Of a stretch of 64,000 nt of DNA, positions 15,983-23,919 are shown piece after piece. The first letter of the stretch is position 1. Each line of letters begins with the position of its first letter. The stretch is from Streptomyces triticagri (GTDB lineage Bacteria > Actinomycetota > Actinomycetes > Streptomycetales > Streptomycetaceae). The position numbers and the translations under genes are program-made. Under the pieces are notes generated by a model. It had not been told where the DNA came from. It ran no database searches and saw nothing but the letters and a program-made list of their open reading frames with translations. The stretch is taken from the NCBI RefSeq assembly GCF_003429565.1, contig NZ_QUAK01000005.1, positions 1 through 64,000 on the forward strand, given 5' to 3'.

Positions 15983-16807
15983 TCAGAACGCCGGGATGAC
16001 GGCGCCGTCGAACTCGTCCTCGATGTACTTCTTGACCTCGGGCGAGTTCAGCAGCTTCGCGAGCTTCTTCACGCGGGGGTCGTTCTCGTTGCCCTTCTTG
16101 ACGGCGAGGAGATTGTTGTACGGGTTGCCCTTGGCCGCCTCCTGCACGAGGGCGTCCTCGGCCGGGCTGAGCTTGGACTCGACGGCGTAGTTGCCGTTGA
16201 TGACCGCGGCGTCGACATCGCCGAGCGAGCGCGGGACCTGGGCCGCCTCGAGCTCCTTGAACTGGATGTTCTTGGGGTTCTTGGCGATGTCCTTCGGGGT
16301 GGCGCTCTCGCCGGCGCCGTCCTTGAGGGTGATCAGGCCGTTCTTGTCGAGGAGCTGGAGGGCGCGCGCCTCGTTGGTGGTGTCATTCGGCAGGGCGACG
16401 GTGGCGCCCTTCTTGAGGCCGTCCAGGTCCTTGATCTTCTGCGAGTACACGGCGAGCGGCTCGAGGTGGACGTCGACGAGCGGGACGATGTCCGTCTTGT
16501 TCTTCTCGTTGAAGTCCTCGAGGTACGGCTTGTGCTGGAAGAAGTTGGCGTCGACGGAGCCGTCCTGGGTGGCCGTGTTCGGCAGGACGTAGTCGGTGAA
16601 CTCCTTGACCTCGAGCTCGAGCCCTTCCTTTTTCGCCAGATTGTCCTTGACATAGTTGAGGATCTTGGCGTGCGGGGTGGGGCTGGCGGCGACGGTCAGC
16701 GGACCGTCGGAGTCGCCGGAGCCGGAGTCGGAGCCGCAGGCGCTGAGCCCGAGGGTGAGGGCTCCGGCGGTGAGGACAGCAGCGGTGATCTTGGTGGTGT
16801 TACGCAC
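15983..16807 (-). CDS. metQ: Methionine ABC transporter, substrate-binding lipoprotein
   Basis: 274 residues from a GTG at 16807 with GGAGAAAGG upstream. The signal peptide MRNTTKITAAVLTAGALT ends in the lipobox LSAC with Cys24 as the lipidation site, followed by a Ser/Gly/Asp linker. The mature NlpA-family domain shows AASPTPHAKILNYVKD, DANFFQHKPYLEDFN and AVINGNYAVE, matching MetQ. The protein captures methionine outside the membrane for MetN/MetI, encoded just upstream in the same operon (65-bp gap). A terminator at 15881-15920 closes the transcript. Confidence 0.93.
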   Translation of the reverse strand: MRNTTKITAAVLTAGALTLGLSACGSDSGSGDSDGPLTVAASPTPHAKILNYVKDNLAKKEGLELEVKEFTDYVLPNTATQDGSVDANFFQHKPYLEDFNEKNKTDIVPLVDVHLEPLAVYSQKIKDLDGLKKGATVALPNDTTNEARALQLLDKNGLITLKDGAGESATPKDIAKNPKNIQFKELEAAQVPRSLGDVDAAVINGNYAVESKLSPAEDALVQEAAKGNPYNNLLAVKKGNENDPRVKKLAKLLNSPEVKKYIEDEFDGAVIPAF

Positions 16808-16885
16808 GAAAAGTGCCTTTCTCCATGGGTGGTACGACCCCGAAGCGGGTGTCGGGGCGGATCGGGAAGCCCGGAGGTGCCGGGT

Positions 16886-17620
16886 TCAGGAAGCCTTGGT
16901 GGGCTCGACGGCGGCCGGTGCGGGGGTGCGCAGCAGCCGCAGCTTGGGGACGGTGGAGCCGCGTCCGCGCCGCGCGAGGGAGCGGGCCGCGAGGTCTCCG
17001 GCGAACTGGATGGCGGAGATGACCACGGCGAGCACGCCGACGGTGATCCACATCATCCCGGTCTCGAAGCGCTGGTAGCCGTAGCGGACGGCGATGTCAC
17101 CGAGACCGCCCGCACCCACGGTGCCGGCCATCGCGGAGTAGCCGATGAGCACCACGATCGTGGTGGTGGCGCTGGAGATCAGCGAGGGCAGCGACTCGGG
17201 GATCAGGACCTTGCGTACGACGGTCCAGGTGTTGCCGCCCATTGCCTGTACGGCCTCGACGAGTCCGTGGTCCACCTCGCGCACCGCGGTCTCCACGAGT
17301 CGCGCGAAGAACGGGATGGCACCGATGGCCAGCGGCACGATCGCGGCCTCGACGCCGATCGTGGTGCCGGTGATCCATCGGGTGAAGGACATCAGGGCGA
17401 CCATCAGGATGATGAAGGGCATCGACCGCGCGATGTTCACGATCTGCCCGATCACCTTGTTGACGACCGTGTTCTGCAGCAGCCCGCCGCGGTCGGTGAG
17501 GACCAGGAGCACGCCGAGCGGCAGTCCGCCGACGACGGCGATCAGGGTGGACCAGCCGACCATGTAGAGGGTGTCCCAACAGGCCTGCTCCAGCAGCGGC
17601 TGCATCTCCGACCAGGTCAC
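16886..17620 (-). CDS. metI: Methionine ABC transporter permease
   Basis: 244 residues from a GTG at 17620 that overlaps the metN stop by 4 bp (GTGA). About five hydrophobic helices are visible. The typical MetI region RSMPFIILMVALMSFTRW and the EAA-like loop EAVQAMGGNTWTVVRKVLIPESLP that docks on the ATPase are present. A basic, Pro-rich tail of about 25 residues follows the last helix. It forms the membrane channel of the MetNIQ importer. Confidence 0.93.
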   Translation of the reverse strand: MTWSEMQPLLEQACWDTLYMVGWSTLIAVVGGLPLGVLLVLTDRGGLLQNTVVNKVIGQIVNIARSMPFIILMVALMSFTRWITGTTIGVEAAIVPLAIGAIPFFARLVETAVREVDHGLVEAVQAMGGNTWTVVRKVLIPESLPSLISSATTTIVVLIGYSAMAGTVGAGGLGDIAVRYGYQRFETGMMWITVGVLAVVISAIQFAGDLAARSLARRGRGSTVPKLRLLRTPAPAAVEPTKAS

Positions 17621-18684
17621 TTGACGCCCTCCTTGACGAGCTGGGGTGCCGATTCGGCGAGCCGGGGCGCGGCCTCGCCGTCGTGTCCGGCCACCTCGAC
17701 CTGCAGGCCCTGCTCGCGCAGGAAGCCGATCGGCACGACGTTCTCCTCGAAGGCTCCGGGCAGTTCGATGCGCATCCGCCCGACCTGCCGGCCCGCGACG
17801 GTGTCCATCGCGGCGCCCAGGATCGAGATGTCGATGTTGTACGTACGGGAGAGCTGGGAGATGACCGGCTGGGTGGCGGCCTCGCCGTGGAAGGTCACGT
17901 CGACCACGGTGCGCTCGTCGCCGGACGCCTCGCCGCTGACCGGGAAGAGGGCGGCGGCCAGTTCGGAGCCGGGGGTGGCGAGGAGCTCGTCCACGGTCCC
18001 GGACTCCACGATCCTGCCGTGTTCCATCAGGGCGGCCGAGTCGCAGATGGTCTTCACGACGTCCATCTCGTGGGTGATGAGCAGCACGGTGAGGCCGAGC
18101 TGGCGGTTGAGGTCGCGCAGGAGCTCCAGGATGGAGCGGGTGGTCTCCGGGTCGAGGGCGCTGGTGGCCTCGTCGGAGAGCAGCACCTTGGGGTCGCCGG
18201 CCAGGGCGCGGGCGATGCCGACGCGCTGCTTCTGGCCGCCGGAGAGCTGGCTCGGGTAGCTCTTCGCCTTGTCGGCGAGGCCGACCAGGTCGAGGAGTTC
18301 GAGTGCCTTGCGGCTGCGCTCGCGGCCGGACTTGCCGAGGATCTCCAGGGGGAGCTCGACGTTGTCCTGCACGGTCCGCGAGGACAGCAGGTTGAAGTGC
18401 TGGAAGACCATACCGATACGGCTGCGCGCCTCGCGCAGTTCCCGGCCGGCCCGCTGGCCGCGGCCGGCCAGTGCGGTGAGGTCGACGCCGTCCACGGTCA
18501 CGGTGCCGGCGGTGGGCTTCTCCAGGAGATTGACGCAGCGGATGAGCGAGGACTTGCCGGCGCCGCTCTGGCCGATGACGCCGTACACCTCGCCCTCCCG
18601 CACATGCAGATCGACGCCGTCGAGGGCGGTGACCTCGCGGCCGCGGGAGCGGTAGACCTTGGTCAGGCCCGTAGTGGTGATCAC
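17617..18684 (-). CDS. metN: Methionine ABC transporter ATP-binding protein
   Basis: 355 residues from a GTG at 18684. The ATPase domain (about 1-240) has Walker A GQSGAGKSSLIR, Q-loop FQHFNLL, signature LSGGQKQR, Walker B VLLSDEATSALD and switch His in LITHEMD. The C-terminal ACT-like NIL domain (about 265-340, ATQPVISQLSRTYNIDISILG) is the methionine sensor that shuts the transporter when cytoplasmic methionine is high. First gene of metN-metI-metQ. A 209-nt untranslated region separates it from the leader peptide ORF at 18894-18980. Confidence 0.93.
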   Translation of the reverse strand: MITTTGLTKVYRSRGREVTALDGVDLHVREGEVYGVIGQSGAGKSSLIRCVNLLEKPTAGTVTVDGVDLTALAGRGQRAGRELREARSRIGMVFQHFNLLSSRTVQDNVELPLEILGKSGRERSRKALELLDLVGLADKAKSYPSQLSGGQKQRVGIARALAGDPKVLLSDEATSALDPETTRSILELLRDLNRQLGLTVLLITHEMDVVKTICDSAALMEHGRIVESGTVDELLATPGSELAAALFPVSGEASGDERTVVDVTFHGEAATQPVISQLSRTYNIDISILGAAMDTVAGRQVGRMRIELPGAFEENVVPIGFLREQGLQVEVAGHDGEAAPRLAESAPQLVKEGVK

Positions 18685-18893
18685 TGGGTTTCCGTCACTG
18701 TCGAGTGCGCGGCGCGGTGTGCACCGGGCACGGGGGCGTTCGTCTTCTCGGGCGCGCAGGCGGAGTGCTCCCCGGGATCGGTGCGGGGAAGGCGATCGGC
18801 GCGTACGCGGGGCAGGCTCGGTCGGACGGGAAGTGCTGTCCTGACACGGCTCGCGGTCTCGCTTCGGGGCGCGAGGCGGGGGTGCGGGGGCCC
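18685..18893 (-). promoter_or_regulatory. Leader region between Cys/Met leader ORF and metN
   Basis: 209 nt of probable 5' untranslated RNA. Short GC stems can be drawn (for example CTCGC...GCGAG around 18860-18885), but I cannot fold it reliably. No SAM-riboswitch core (GGCAACC with flanking helices) is present in the right arrangement. If the upstream peptide controls metN, the switch in RNA structure or Rho access must lie here. Confidence 0.45.
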
Positions 18894-18980
18894 TCAGAAG
18901 GCGCGCATTCGACACATACAACGAGCACCGGGCGCGGTGTACGCCTCGGTCGCAGGGATGCGGTTGCTCGTCGTGGTCAT
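18894..18980 (-). CDS. Cys/Met-rich leader peptide upstream of metNIQ
   Basis: A 28-residue ORF starting at the ATG at 18980, with GGGGGA 1 nt before it. It begins MTTTSNRIPATEAYTAPG and ends ARCMCRMRAF just before the stop, so the last eight residues hold two Cys, two Met and two Arg codons. Short ORFs with Cys codons near the stop precede sulfur-assimilation operons in actinobacteria, and in mycobacteria such an ORF mediates cysteine-responsive attenuation. Here it precedes the methionine importer. The strong ribosome site and the codon clustering support a real attenuator. Control by cysteine rather than methionine is inference. Confidence 0.65.
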   Translation of the reverse strand: MTTTSNRIPATEAYTAPGARCMCRMRAF

Positions 18981-19074
18981 GTCCCCCAGTAAAACAGACG
19001 GCACGACGAGCCGATCAACGGCGTCCGCATAACGGACGCGGGGCGCCCGGCACCCGGACGCCCCGCGAGTTTGC

Positions 19075-19719
19075 TCAGCCCTCGGTGGTGATATCCACCC
19101 CGTCGTCCGTAACCTGCACGGACACCGCGGAGAGATCGGGTACGACGACATCGGCGGTGAGCTGGTCGGCCCGGTGCGTTGTGGTCAAGGCCACGGTCCG
19201 CATGCCGGCCGCACGGCCGGAGGCGAGCCCGGCGGGGGCGTCCTCGAAGACCACGCAGCGCGCCGGGTCGACGCCGAGGCGCTCGGCTGCGAGCAGGAAC
19301 GGCTCGGGGTCGGGCTTGCCGCGCGTGATGTCGTTCGCGGCGATCATCGTGGGGAAGTCGATGCCGACCTCGTGGAGTCGGGCGGAGGCGAGCGGTCGGG
19401 TGGCGGAGGTGACGACGGCCCAGCGGTCGGCGGGCAGCTTCTGCAAAAGTTCCTTGGTCCCGGGCAGCAGTACGACCCCACCGGCCACGTCCTCCACCTC
19501 GAGCCGCTCGATACGGGCGACGGCTTCGGGGACCTGCTCGGCGGGGAGCACCTCGGCGAGGATCTCCGCGGCGGGCCGGCCGTGCAGATCGGTCGAGGCC
19601 ATCGCCTCGGTGACGCCGTACTCCTGCGCCAGACGGGTCCAGCAGCGATAGACGGACTCCATGGAGGAGATCAGGGTTCCGTCGTTGTCGAACAGCAGGG
19701 CTTCGGCGTGGATCTTCAT
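19075..19719 (-). CDS. HAD-superfamily sugar-phosphatase-like hydrolase
   Basis: 214 residues from the ATG at 19719. HAD motifs are motif I ALLFDNDGTLI (the nucleophile position and the second Asp, in DNDGT in place of DxDGT), motif II VVTSATRP, motif III Lys in GKPDPEPFLLAAERLG, and motif IV VVFEDAPAGLASGRAAG. The helical cap (about 18-85, STDLHGRPAAEILAEVLP) marks subfamily IA, close to beta-phosphoglucomutase-like and hexitol/2-deoxyglucose-6-phosphate phosphatases. A -10-like TAGGGT lies about 9 nt before the ATG with no ribosome site, so the mRNA may be leaderless. Confidence 0.85.
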   Translation of the reverse strand: MKIHAEALLFDNDGTLISSMESVYRCWTRLAQEYGVTEAMASTDLHGRPAAEILAEVLPAEQVPEAVARIERLEVEDVAGGVVLLPGTKELLQKLPADRWAVVTSATRPLASARLHEVGIDFPTMIAANDITRGKPDPEPFLLAAERLGVDPARCVVFEDAPAGLASGRAAGMRTVALTTTHRADQLTADVVVPDLSAVSVQVTDDGVDITTEG

Positions 19720-19788
19720 GGTCCCCGACCCTACGGGGCGTCCGGGGCCGCGCGCATCGGGCCATTCGTCCCGTAATAGGCTCGCGGC

Positions 19789-20148
19789 ATGCTTACCGCC
19801 CTGACGATCGCGACCGGTGTGGCCGCGCTCGTGCTCGCCGCGTGGTGCGGCTTCGCCGCCTGGCGCGATCAGCCCACCAAGGACTGGCACTTCATCGGCA
19901 TGGCCGTGGTGTCGCTCCTTGCGATCGTCCAACTGATCGTGGGAATCGTGCAGTTGGCGCGGGGTGAAGAGCCGGAGCAGGGCACCGTGATTTTCGTCGC
20001 GTATCTCGTCGGCTCGGCGGCGTGCATTCCGGCGGCAGGCTTCCTGTCGCTCGCGGAGCGCACCCGGTGGGGCTCGGTGACCGTGGCGGCGGGTGCCGTG
20101 GTGCTCGCCGTACTCGAAGTCCGGCTGCACGACATCTGGGGAGGCTGA
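19789..20148 (+). CDS. Integral membrane protein, four predicted helices
   Basis: 119 residues from the ATG at 19789. Hydrophobic segments are at about 4-24, 37-57, 65-84 and 95-112, separated by short charged loops such as WRDQPTKDWH and LARGEEPEQG. No Shine-Dalgarno sequence is seen, and TAGGCT lies 6 nt before the ATG, suggesting a leaderless transcript. The gene ends one base before the next membrane protein gene, so the two are translationally coupled. I do not recognise the family and assign no function. Confidence 0.7.
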   Translation: MLTALTIATGVAALVLAAWCGFAAWRDQPTKDWHFIGMAVVSLLAIVQLIVGIVQLARGEEPEQGTVIFVAYLVGSAACIPAAGFLSLAERTRWGSVTVAAGAVVLAVLEVRLHDIWGG

Positions 20149-20149
20149 G

Positions 20150-20626
20150 ATGACGGACGGATCCGAGAAGTCCGGGACGGCCGACGAGGCGAACGGTCCC
20201 GCGGGCGCATCGAAAGGCAGCACCCGCTCCCGCCTGATCACCGGCCCCGGCCTACTGCTGCTCTGGCTGTACGGGGTCATGGTGGTGGGCGCACTGTCGC
20301 GCTCCGTCTACCAGATGTCCACGGAGCTCGACCGGGCGCCGCTCGCCTATTCGCTGTCGGCGCTCGCCGCCCTGGTCTACGCGTTCATCACGTACACCCT
20401 GGTCCGCGGCGGAGAGAAGGCCCGCAGGGCGGCCTTCGCCTGCTGTGCGGCGGAGCTGGCCGGTGTGCTGATCGTGGGCACCTGGACGCTGGTCGAGCCC
20501 TCCGCGTTCCCGGACGCCACGGTCTGGTCCGACTACGGGATGGGGTACGTGTTCATCCCCGTACTGCTGCCGGTGACCGCGATGTACTGGCTGCGGAGGG
20601 CCAGGACTCAGGCGCTCGCCGCGTAG
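20150..20626 (+). CDS. Integral membrane protein, four predicted helices
   Basis: 158 residues from the ATG at 20150 (TGAG-ATG junction with the gene before, ribosome site GGGGAGGC inside it). A hydrophilic N-terminus of about 35 residues (MTDGSEKSGTADEANG) is followed by helices at about 36-56, 68-90, 98-118 and 134-150, with a basic end RRARTQALAA. It is probably produced together with the preceding membrane protein. Its last 19 nt overlap the convergent GNAT gene. Family not recognised. Confidence 0.7.
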   Translation: MTDGSEKSGTADEANGPAGASKGSTRSRLITGPGLLLLWLYGVMVVGALSRSVYQMSTELDRAPLAYSLSALAALVYAFITYTLVRGGEKARRAAFACCAAELAGVLIVGTWTLVEPSAFPDATVWSDYGMGYVFIPVLLPVTAMYWLRRARTQALAA

Positions 20627-21141
20627 GCGGACGGCGCGGCGGGGGCGGCGTCCTTGGTGAGCGTGATCAGGGTGAGGCGGCCGTTGACGACCTCGGTGGA
20701 GACCGGGGCGTAGCCGTGCTTGCGGTAGAGCTGCAGGTTGTTCTCGCTGCGGTGGCCGGTGAAGAGCTGGAAGCGCTTGACCGTGGACGAGCCGCCGAGC
20801 CGCTGCTCGATGGCGATGAGCAGCCGGCCGCCGAGCCCGTGCCGCTGCATCCGGGGATGGACGATCAGCTTGTTGATCCGGGCGGTGCCGTCGGGATCGA
20901 CGCTGCCGCGGACGGCGGCCACCACCTCGTCGCCGAGGCGGGCGACCAGCACGCCGCCGGCGGTCAGCTCGCCCTTGATCGAGTCGAGCGGCTCGGTGAG
21001 CGGCTCGATCGTGTAGTCGCCGTACAGCTCCGCCTCGCTCTGGTAGCAGAGGAACTGCAGCTTCAGGATCTGTTCGGCGTCCTGCTCGGTCGCCGCAGAG
21101 ATGGTCACGCTGATGCCCATGTGTGCATGCCTCTCGCTCAC
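20608..21141 (-). CDS. GNAT family N-acetyltransferase
   Basis: 177 residues if translation starts at the GTG at 21141, whose GTGA overlaps the stop of the sigma-factor gene upstream; an ATG at 21120 preceded by GAGAGG is the alternative. The GNAT core shows INKLIVHPRMQRHGLGGRLLIAIEQRL, with the acetyl-CoA loop RMQRHGLG, and the C-terminal FTGHRSENNLQLYRKHGYAP. The N-terminal LQFLCYQSEAELYGDYTI resembles Streptomyces GNATs that act on small amines. Tight coupling to a sigma-70-like gene is unusual and suggests shared expression. Confidence 0.85.
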   Translation of the reverse strand: MSERHAHMGISVTISAATEQDAEQILKLQFLCYQSEAELYGDYTIEPLTEPLDSIKGELTAGGVLVARLGDEVVAAVRGSVDPDGTARINKLIVHPRMQRHGLGGRLLIAIEQRLGGSSTVKRFQLFTGHRSENNLQLYRKHGYAPVSTEVVNGRLTLITLTKDAAPAAPSAYAASA

Positions 21142-21701
21142 CTGTCCACCGGTTGCCTACCCCGCACTGTTCCCCATGGGCCGTGCGGCGCAACCTCCGC
21201 CGCGAGCATTCTGCGCAGGCATCCCAGGCATCGGGAACGTTCCGGCCCCAGGCTGCCCTGTGACATTCCCAACTGCCCTGCGATTTCGCGGTAGGTGAGG
21301 TCCTGCGGGGACAGCAGGGCGCCGAGCAGCCGGGGGCAGCGGCCGGGGAGCCTGCGTACCGCCGCCCGGATGACCCGGCCCTGCTCGGCGGCGAGCGCGA
21401 GACGCTCCGGACCGTGACCCCCGGCGGGTCCCGCCGGCTGCCCCTCGTCGGCGTACGGCACCTCGCGGCGGGCCCGGCGCCGGGCGATCCGCGCCTCGGC
21501 CCGTACCGCCGCACGCATCCACCGCGGTGCATCGGTGACCGGATCTCCCGCGCCGGCGCGCTCGAACAGCCGCAGCCACACGGTCTGTTCGAGGTCGCCG
21601 GGATCGATGCCGGCCGCGGCGGCTTCGGCGGCCGCCTCGGCCCTGAGCAGTGGGTGCAGGCTCGCGAGGCCGGCCGGCAGGAGGGATTTCGCTCGGGTCA
21701 T
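21138..21701 (-). CDS. Sigma-70 family (ECF-like) sigma factor
   Basis: 187 residues from the ATG at 21701. The region 2-like part includes DPGDLEQTVWLRLFERAG and APRWMRAAVRAEARIARRRARREV. The region 4 helix-turn-helix is LSPQDLTYREIAGQLGMSQGSLGPERSRCLGCLRRML, close to the usual ECF arrangement. No anti-sigma gene lies next to it; the downstream partner is a GNAT gene overlapping by 4 bp. The target promoters are unknown. RNA-polymerase interaction is inferred from the fold. Confidence 0.75.
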   Translation of the reverse strand: MTRAKSLLPAGLASLHPLLRAEAAAEAAAAGIDPGDLEQTVWLRLFERAGAGDPVTDAPRWMRAAVRAEARIARRRARREVPYADEGQPAGPAGGHGPERLALAAEQGRVIRAAVRRLPGRCPRLLGALLSPQDLTYREIAGQLGMSQGSLGPERSRCLGCLRRMLAAEVAPHGPWGTVRGRQPVDR

Positions 21702-21819
21702 GCCGATCTTGACGAGCGGGCGGGGCGGCAGGTTTCCGGCAGCGCCCGAAGCTCATCCCGAACGGTGAAGGAGGGGCAGGACGGTGACACACTGCCGCCC
21801 CGCCCTGGACGGCGCGGGG

Positions 21820-22986
21820 TCAGCGGCCCCCGATCTCGGCCGCCGCGAGCAGCGCCGTGTCCGGGTTGTCGGAGAAGATCCCGTCGATCCCGGTGTCGAG
21901 ATAGGCCTTGAGCGCGCCGAAGACGTCGCCGTAGGCGTTCGGGTCCGTGCCGCGCCGGTAGTCGGCGGGCAGGAAGGTGTTCTCGTTGCGGAAGGTGTAC
22001 GGGTGCAGCACGAGCTTCTGGGCGTGTGCGTCCCGTACCAGCGTGGTCGGCTCCAGGAGCTTGCCGTCCTCGTCCTTCGGGATGATCAGGTCGAGGGTCG
22101 GCCCGATGCCCTGCGCGAAGGAGGCGATCCACTCAAGGCCCTCGGGGGTGATCAGGTCGGCGACCGTGCGCGGGTCGCCCGCCTCGACGAAGTCCCAGGG
22201 CTGGGTGTCGGCGTCGCCGAGCAGCACGACCAGCGGGCCGTCCACCAGCTTGCCGAGGCGCTCGATGCTGGACGGCTCGAAGGACTGCAGGAACGTCGGC
22301 GAGTTCTTCTTGTGCCGGCCGTACTTGCGCAGCAGCTTGACCAGCGGCTCCTCGAGGCCGAGGCCGAGCTTCCGGAAGTACGTGGGGTGCTTGGTCTCGA
22401 CGTGCAGCCAGATGCGGCGGCCGCGCTTCCTGCCCTCCTTCTCGGCCCACTGCAGGACCTCCTCGAAGGTGGGCACGGACCAGCGGCCGTCGAAGATCGT
22501 GTTGCGCTGCCGGTTCTCGGGGATCCGCTCCTTCGCGCGCAGCGTCTGCAGCTCCGCGAGCGTGAAGTCCTCGGTGAACCAGCCGGTCAGCGAGACGCCG
22601 TCCACGGACTTGGTGGTCTTGCGGCCGGCGAACTCCGGGTGGTCGGCGACATCGGTGGTGCCGGTGATGTCGTTCTCATGACGGCATACGAGATGGCCGT
22701 CCTTGGTGGGCACCAGATCCTGCTCGATGACGTGCGCGCCCATGTCGAGCGCGAGCTGGTACGAGCCGAGCGTGTGCTCGGGGCGATAGCCGCTCGTACC
22801 GCGGTGGGCGACGACCAGGGGCACCGGCAGATCGTCGTGGGAGTGGCCGCGCCCTCGCTCGGCGGCTCTCGCCGTGCCGGGCAGCCCGAGCGCCGCGCCA
22901 CCTGCACCGAGGACCGCGGCCCCCAGAAGTGCGCGCCGCCCCGGTCCTGTGCCCGGCTGCTGCTCCTTCGTCGTGCCCTGCGTCAT
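21820..22986 (-). CDS. Secreted glycerophosphodiester phosphodiesterase
   Basis: 388 residues from the ATG at 22986 with GGGAGGAG upstream. A signal peptide with an RR pair (GRRALLGAAVLGAGGAALGL...ARA) suggests Tat export. The GDPD TIM-barrel starts with LVVAHRGTSGYRPEHTLGSYQLALDMGAHVIEQDLVPTKDG, giving the catalytic His, the metal ligands E/D and, soon after, a second His (VCRHE). It ends with GIFSDNPDTAL. The enzyme cleaves glycerophosphodiesters to glycerol-3-phosphate and an alcohol outside the cell. A long insert at about 115-160 (ADHPEFAGRKTTKSVDG...) is typical of the larger GlpQ-like members. Confidence 0.9.
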   Translation of the reverse strand: MTQGTTKEQQPGTGPGRRALLGAAVLGAGGAALGLPGTARAAERGRGHSHDDLPVPLVVAHRGTSGYRPEHTLGSYQLALDMGAHVIEQDLVPTKDGHLVCRHENDITGTTDVADHPEFAGRKTTKSVDGVSLTGWFTEDFTLAELQTLRAKERIPENRQRNTIFDGRWSVPTFEEVLQWAEKEGRKRGRRIWLHVETKHPTYFRKLGLGLEEPLVKLLRKYGRHKKNSPTFLQSFEPSSIERLGKLVDGPLVVLLGDADTQPWDFVEAGDPRTVADLITPEGLEWIASFAQGIGPTLDLIIPKDEDGKLLEPTTLVRDAHAQKLVLHPYTFRNENTFLPADYRRGTDPNAYGDVFGALKAYLDTGIDGIFSDNPDTALLAAAEIGGR

Positions 22987-23228
22987 GGGTCTCCTCCCGG
23001 ATCGCCGTCCGCGGCCGCGGACGCGACATGTCCCGCACCTGTCAAAGCGGGTGACCGATGCTAGGACGCTACGCATGACGACGGGGAGACCCTTGGACGA
23101 ACACAGTGCAAAGACAGGTCAACACTGCGTATCCGCTCCGTGAACCCGATGTGCAATCGGTGCGGGCCCGCGAGTATCGTCCTCACCTGCACATACCTCA
23201 TCCCCGCTGCTTGACACCGGAGGGCTAG
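22987..23228. other. Divergent intergenic region
   Basis: 242 bp between the phosphodiesterase (minus) and the acyltransferase (plus). It must hold both promoters. I see no palindrome or convincing -35/-10 pair and no small gene. Confidence 0.4.
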
Positions 23229-23900
23229 TTGTCCCGCTTTGCGTTCATCAAGGCAGTACTCGGACCGGTCCTGCGCCTGATGTTCCGACCACGGGTGGAG
23301 GGCGTGGAGAACATTCCGGCCACCGGCCCCGTGATCCTCGCGGGCAACCACCTGACGTTCATCGACTCGATGATCATGCCGCTGTTCTGCAACCGGCAGG
23401 TCTTCTTCATCGGCAAGGACGAGTACGTCACCGGCAAGGGAATCAAGGGCCGCCTGATGGCCTGGTTCTTCACCGGCTGCGGAATGATCCCGGTGGACCG
23501 CGACGGCGGGCGCGGCGGAGCGGCCGCCCTGATGACGGGGCGCCGCGTCCTCGACGAGGGCAAGGTGTTCAGCATCTACCCGGAGGGCACCCGCTCGCCC
23601 GACGGCCGCCTCTACCGCGGCCGTACCGGCATCGCCCGGCTGACCCTGATGACCGGCGCCCCGGTGGTGCCGTTCGCCATCATCGGTACGGACAAGCTCC
23701 AGCCGGGCGGCGCCGGGCTGCCCCGGCCGGGCCGGGTGACGGTCCGCTTCGGCGAGCCGATGGAGTTCTCCCGCTACGAGGGCATGGGCCGCGACCGCTA
23801 CGTGCTGCGGGCCGTGACCGACTCGGTGATGAGCGAGGTCATGACGCTGTCCGGTCAGGAGTACGTGGACATGTACGCCACGAAGGCCAAGGCCGCCTGA
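23229..23900 (+). CDS. 1-acyl-sn-glycerol-3-phosphate acyltransferase (PlsC family)
   Basis: 223 residues from a TTG at 23229, chosen because GGAGGG lies 5 nt upstream. The family blocks are present: block I GNHLTFIDSMIMP (NHxxxxD), block II around GMIPVDRDGGRG, block III YPEGTRSPDGRLYRGRTG and block IV VVPFAIIGTDKL. It transfers an acyl chain from acyl-CoA or acyl-ACP to lysophosphatidic acid in membrane phospholipid synthesis, at the cytoplasmic membrane. It is divergent from the glycerophosphodiesterase, so both neighbours concern glycerolipids. Confidence 0.9.
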   Translation: MSRFAFIKAVLGPVLRLMFRPRVEGVENIPATGPVILAGNHLTFIDSMIMPLFCNRQVFFIGKDEYVTGKGIKGRLMAWFFTGCGMIPVDRDGGRGGAAALMTGRRVLDEGKVFSIYPEGTRSPDGRLYRGRTGIARLTLMTGAPVVPFAIIGTDKLQPGGAGLPRPGRVTVRFGEPMEFSRYEGMGRDRYVLRAVTDSVMSEVMTLSGQEYVDMYATKAKAA

Positions 23901-23919
23901 CGGTCTCCTCCCCCGCGGC

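Noticed and set aside
18685-18980. SAM-I riboswitch ahead of metN
   Set aside because: A GCAACC word is present, but it lies inside the leader peptide ORF and the other conserved SAM-I segments are missing.
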